Positions 61,201 through 64,000 of a DNA stretch of 64,000 nucleotides are shown here, piece by piece. The translations under genes were made by a program, and so were the position numbers. The notes beneath the pieces are model-generated. The model did no database searches, had not been told where the DNA came from, and saw only the letters and a program-made list of their open reading frames with translations. The first letter of the stretch is position 1, and every line of letters starts with the position of its first letter. Source of the stretch: Larimichthys crocea (taxonomy: Eukaryota > Chordata > Actinopteri > Sciaenidae). Location: positions 787,632 through 851,631 of the forward strand of contig NC_040018.1 in assembly GCF_000972845.2 (NCBI RefSeq), given 5' to 3'.

Positions 61201-63671
61201 ATTCAGAGATGTGTTTGGATCCAATACTCCTCCTTTTAGCTCTGCTTTGGAGTCCACCTCCACCACTTTCTTTACTAGCTAGTTACTAACTTTGCATGTC
61301 TGTCGTTTAGTGTTGGATATGTAGCGTACAGTTGGTTTATCCGTGTTCTTTTTTTAAAAACAAGCGGTGGGATTTAACCAGTTAAGTATACTAAATTGTG
61401 GTCCAATCCCTGGGCCACACTAAAAGGCTCTGAGTAGAGCTGCAAAGTGAATCACTAAACATCTCTGGGTTCATTATTAAAAGTGATTCCTTTCACATTA
61501 AAGCAACACTGTGAAACTATTCTACCATAAAATAACCAATTTCCAATAATTTGATGCTACACTGATTAGTAATCAGCTATGTAATTAGGTACTATGTAAC
61601 TTTGTGCTCCTGGTACAATCACCCACAAGACGTATGTAACACGTTACGGCACTAACTATTTCACTTTTGATGAAACTAGATCAACACCGTGGTTTACAGA
61701 GTTTCCTAGTGGTCAGTAAAGTGCTAGGCTGCCTGAACTTTCAGCTCAAAGCACTGCAGAAAGTCACTGTTTGGGTGTTTTGAAACAAGAGTACGTTTTC
61801 AGACCTGGGGGGGGTGAATGCTGACAGGAAGTGGAGCTGACCGAAGACCGAAGGGGACATTGAGCAGTGACTGAGCAAGAAGCCGCCAGACAAGAGTAAA
61901 TCTGGGACTGATTTTTTGTCATTGGCGAGAGCTTGGTGAAATAAAAGGCTGAAAGACAGACGTCCAGCTGGGCTTTCTTGCTGTTGGACTAGTCAGTAAT
62001 ATAAGCTGGCTGCTATGTCTTATGCTACTTGCTTGATGTTTGGCTGTGTTAGCAAAGTTTTGAGCTTGCTGATAAAATATTCATCACAAATACATGCATG
62101 TAGCTGGCCATATTTACATCAGTGGTATTACACTCCAAAACTCGCATGCATCGCAATTTCTATGCATAGTTCTAAGCATAGTTATTTGTTCCTGTAAATA
62201 TAAAAACATATTGATTTGCAGCTTTAAAGGTTGCCTGCACAAAAACAAACCAAATGTTTCAAACTCACAACTGAGATCATACAGCGGAAGTAACTGCATC
62301 AACATGGGTGTTTTGTATATAGCTATAGGTGGTGTAACCATTGGGCTCACCGGAGTGGTTACATCAGACCTCAATGAATTTTTCAGCTCGAGCAAAGGTG
62401 TGTAAATGGGTCAAGTGCTGCCTTTTTTTTTCAACCACAGGATCGTAAATGGAGGTTCTGGTAGCCTTCGGGGTCATAACTCTGAGCACTGAGTTTTGAG
62501 TATACAGAGGTACATCCCCAACATCGGTCAATGGGTCAAAGCAGCGTGCCTCCCCTGGCAGCAAAGAGACTTTCACTGCATCACCTACTAGTGCTCCTGT
62601 GGTGTAAAACGTGTTACATATTTGCATTTTCAGGTAGATGCAGCCAGTTTGAAAACCTAGAGGGACTTTCCTTTAGATTTGTACTAGATTTTATTTGACA
62701 TTGACAACTGTAATACAACAATATCATGAGAAACTCTAGTATGAATAAAGAGAAAAATGGTGACAATAGAAGAATACCACCTTTAATTTTCTTCTTGAGC
62801 TTGATGGTGACACTGCTGTTTCCAACTGTATTACTGGCCATGCAGGTATATGTGTTGTTCAGATGTTGTAGAGTCACCTTTTTTATGATGGCTGTTTGTG
62901 TGACCTTGACCCATCTTGGTGGGGTTTCCTTCTCGCTGAATAAGGGAAAGAATTGCAGTTTCCTTGCATCCTAATGAAATCCTACTGTCATGTCAAGTCT
63001 GAAGCATCAAATCTTACAAAATTCTCACACATGAATACTGACGGTGTATAATGAAAGTAAAAGACATTAAGTGACTCACTCTTTCTTCTCCATGGATAGT
63101 AGAGTCATATCTTCAATGTTGCCACCATAATGCATGTACCACTGCACCACTGGTGAAAACTTTGCCTCAAAAGGAAAATTTATCTCACATGTAAGAGTGT
63201 GAGACTGACCTGGAATAAGTACAAAATTATTCATTAAAATATCACTTCCTCAATGTCCTATAATAAAAGTAACAACAACATTCAATGTCTTATTTATGTA
63301 ACATTAGAACGTTAGAAGATGACATGTTAAATTGTTTTAAAAGCTGTCTGAGCCAAATCAATTACATACAATGATGACTCTTACTTAACAAGTTACGTTC
63401 AACAGAGAACCAGAACTCATGAACGCAGGGATGTACAACCTATTTAGGCTGAATATAGAGATGAGAGTGTTGACCTTTGAGTGACACCACTTTTTTTCTA
63501 TTGACGTCTGATATGGCTCTGAAAAAGCTGTTCACTGGCCATTTAAATGTGTTATTAATGCTGATAGCTGTAGGATTATATCGTGGCACATTTGGACACA
63601 CTTACCGAGCTCCACTTCTTCTGTCTTGTTGACATCAGGGTACGTAATGTTGGGAGGGCGTCTTTCACAAG
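58273..63671 (-). CDS. il1rap: IL-1 receptor accessory protein-like receptor, 3' part (Ig3, TM, TIR), partial
   Basis: Single-pass cytokine receptor subunit that signals through MyD88 via its TIR domain. Exons in transcript order: 63606-63671, 63080-63209, 62781-62935, 60866-61003, 60322-60393, 60125-60229, 59935-60050, 58273-58506. They join in consistent phase to 337 aa. The third Ig domain runs from ERRPPNITYPDV with Cys in HTLTCEI, Trp in VVQWYM and Cys in NTYTCMASN. A membrane segment (YPIVSLLVVSGLGIVL) is followed by VKWLELQLIYRSHF, close to human IL1RAP VYWLEMVLFYRAHF. TIR box 1 is FDVFLSYV, box 2 is YRLCLMERDVIPG, box 3 is FWKSLRKAMP. RALKVLPRMYW also resembles IL1RAP. It ends SLIKPQ with no long tail, unlike IL1RAPL. 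Signal peptide and Ig1-2 are beyond the window. IL18R1-type paralogues are an alternative. Confidence 0.85.
58860..58990 (+). repeat. Dispersed repeat family C, truncated copy 2
   Basis: Contains gtaacttttctactataaaa, tgatgctacactga and cctggtatgatcacc, in the same order as in the fuller copy at 61485-61970. Confidence 0.6.
61485..61970 (+). repeat. Dispersed repeat family C, copy 3
   Basis: Starts near gtgaaactattctaccataa with gatgctacactgatta and ends near gtgactgagcaagaagccgc, aagagtaaatctgggactga and gaaataaaaggctgaaaga. It matches the inverted copy at 26005-26520 at both ends. It lies in the intron between the TM and Ig3 exons. Confidence 0.7.
61971..62780. other. Receptor-gene intron with unexplained coding-like sequence
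   Basis: This intron segment has a minus-strand frame at about 62445-62610 preceded by a plausible acceptor (ttttacaccacag). It encodes GDAVKVSLLPGEARCFDPLT. The neighbouring Ig3 and TM exons already join in phase without it. On the plus strand a second frame reads VLYIAIGGVTIGLTGVV. Both probably belong to a transposon remnant I do not recognise. Confidence 0.3.
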
Positions 63672-64000
63672 CTGTTTAGGCATGGAAAATAATAATAATA
63701 ATAAACAAGTTCTTTATTATAATCTGTTTACATACAGTACATTCTGTATAAATGATATCTGAGCTCTCCTCCGACACACCCACACATCTATTGATTCTCT
63801 ATTTACTATCTATTAACTATTTATCTATTAATCTTATAGTTCTCTATTAAAATCTGCTAAATTAATTCTATTAAATTATATTCTGCTGCTATTTCCTCGA
63901 GTATCCTGTTTGTAACTGTCTGTCAAAGCACTTTGTAAACTGTTTTTAAAAGGTGCTCTATAAATAAAGTGAATTAAAAAAAACAAACACAAAACAGCAC

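Noticed and set aside
62364..62627. Constitutive exon of the receptor gene
   Set aside because: The Ig3 exon (ending phase 1) joins the TM exon (starting phase 1) directly, giving IKANWP; the frame also lacks Ig or TIR features. Kept only as a finding to test.

Overview
This window is teleost fish nuclear DNA, probably from a percomorph-type genome. The evidence is GT-AG introns, vertebrate gene families, abundant CA/TA/GATA microsatellites and fish-type transposon remnants. I find five protein-coding genes. I reconstructed exons by following open frames between splice sites and checking that intron phases and total lengths agree. No bacterial-type operon, CRISPR array, rRNA or tRNA gene was seen.

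Layout. (1) 1-6170, + strand: 3' half of fibronectin 1 (fn1), from the end of FNIII-9 through FNIII-10 (RGD), FNIII-11, the EDA/EIIIA exon, FNIII-12 to -14, the variable region with an LDV motif, FNIII-15, FNI-10 to -12 and the C-terminal dimerisation cysteines. (2) 6445-12972, - strand: complete 15-exon atic (bifunctional purine enzyme, 591 aa), tail-to-tail with fn1 as FN1/ATIC are in mammals. (3) 12973-19817: non-coding spacer with palindromes and possible conserved elements. (4) 19818-22875, - strand: complete 3-exon mnx2-type homeobox gene (326 aa). (5) 22876-46124: about 23 kb with no credible gene, holding microsatellites, transposon remnants and AT-rich candidate regulatory elements, as expected beside a developmental homeobox gene. 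(6) 46125-49400, - strand: complete stk16 kinase (305 aa). (7) 49423-54216: transposon-filled spacer between stk16 and pcnp, which are head to head. It contains a LINE 3' end, a hAT-type element with an intact 8-bp target duplication, a second hAT-like element nested inside it, a 91-bp triple repeat and a TTAGC-word array. (8) 54306-57740, + strand: complete pcnp (175 aa). (9) 57769-64000, - strand: 3' part of an IL-1 receptor accessory protein-like gene (third Ig domain, transmembrane segment, TIR domain); its 5' exons lie beyond the window.

The genes do not form one pathway. They are an extracellular matrix protein, a purine biosynthesis enzyme, a motor-neuron/pancreas transcription factor, a Golgi-associated kinase, a nuclear PEST protein and a cytokine receptor subunit. 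The useful second-look items are the domesticated-looking splice architecture of fn1, several dispersed repeat families recognisable as multiple copies within the window, the nested transposon stack and the palindromes. I saw no clear evidence of a previously undescribed biological system.
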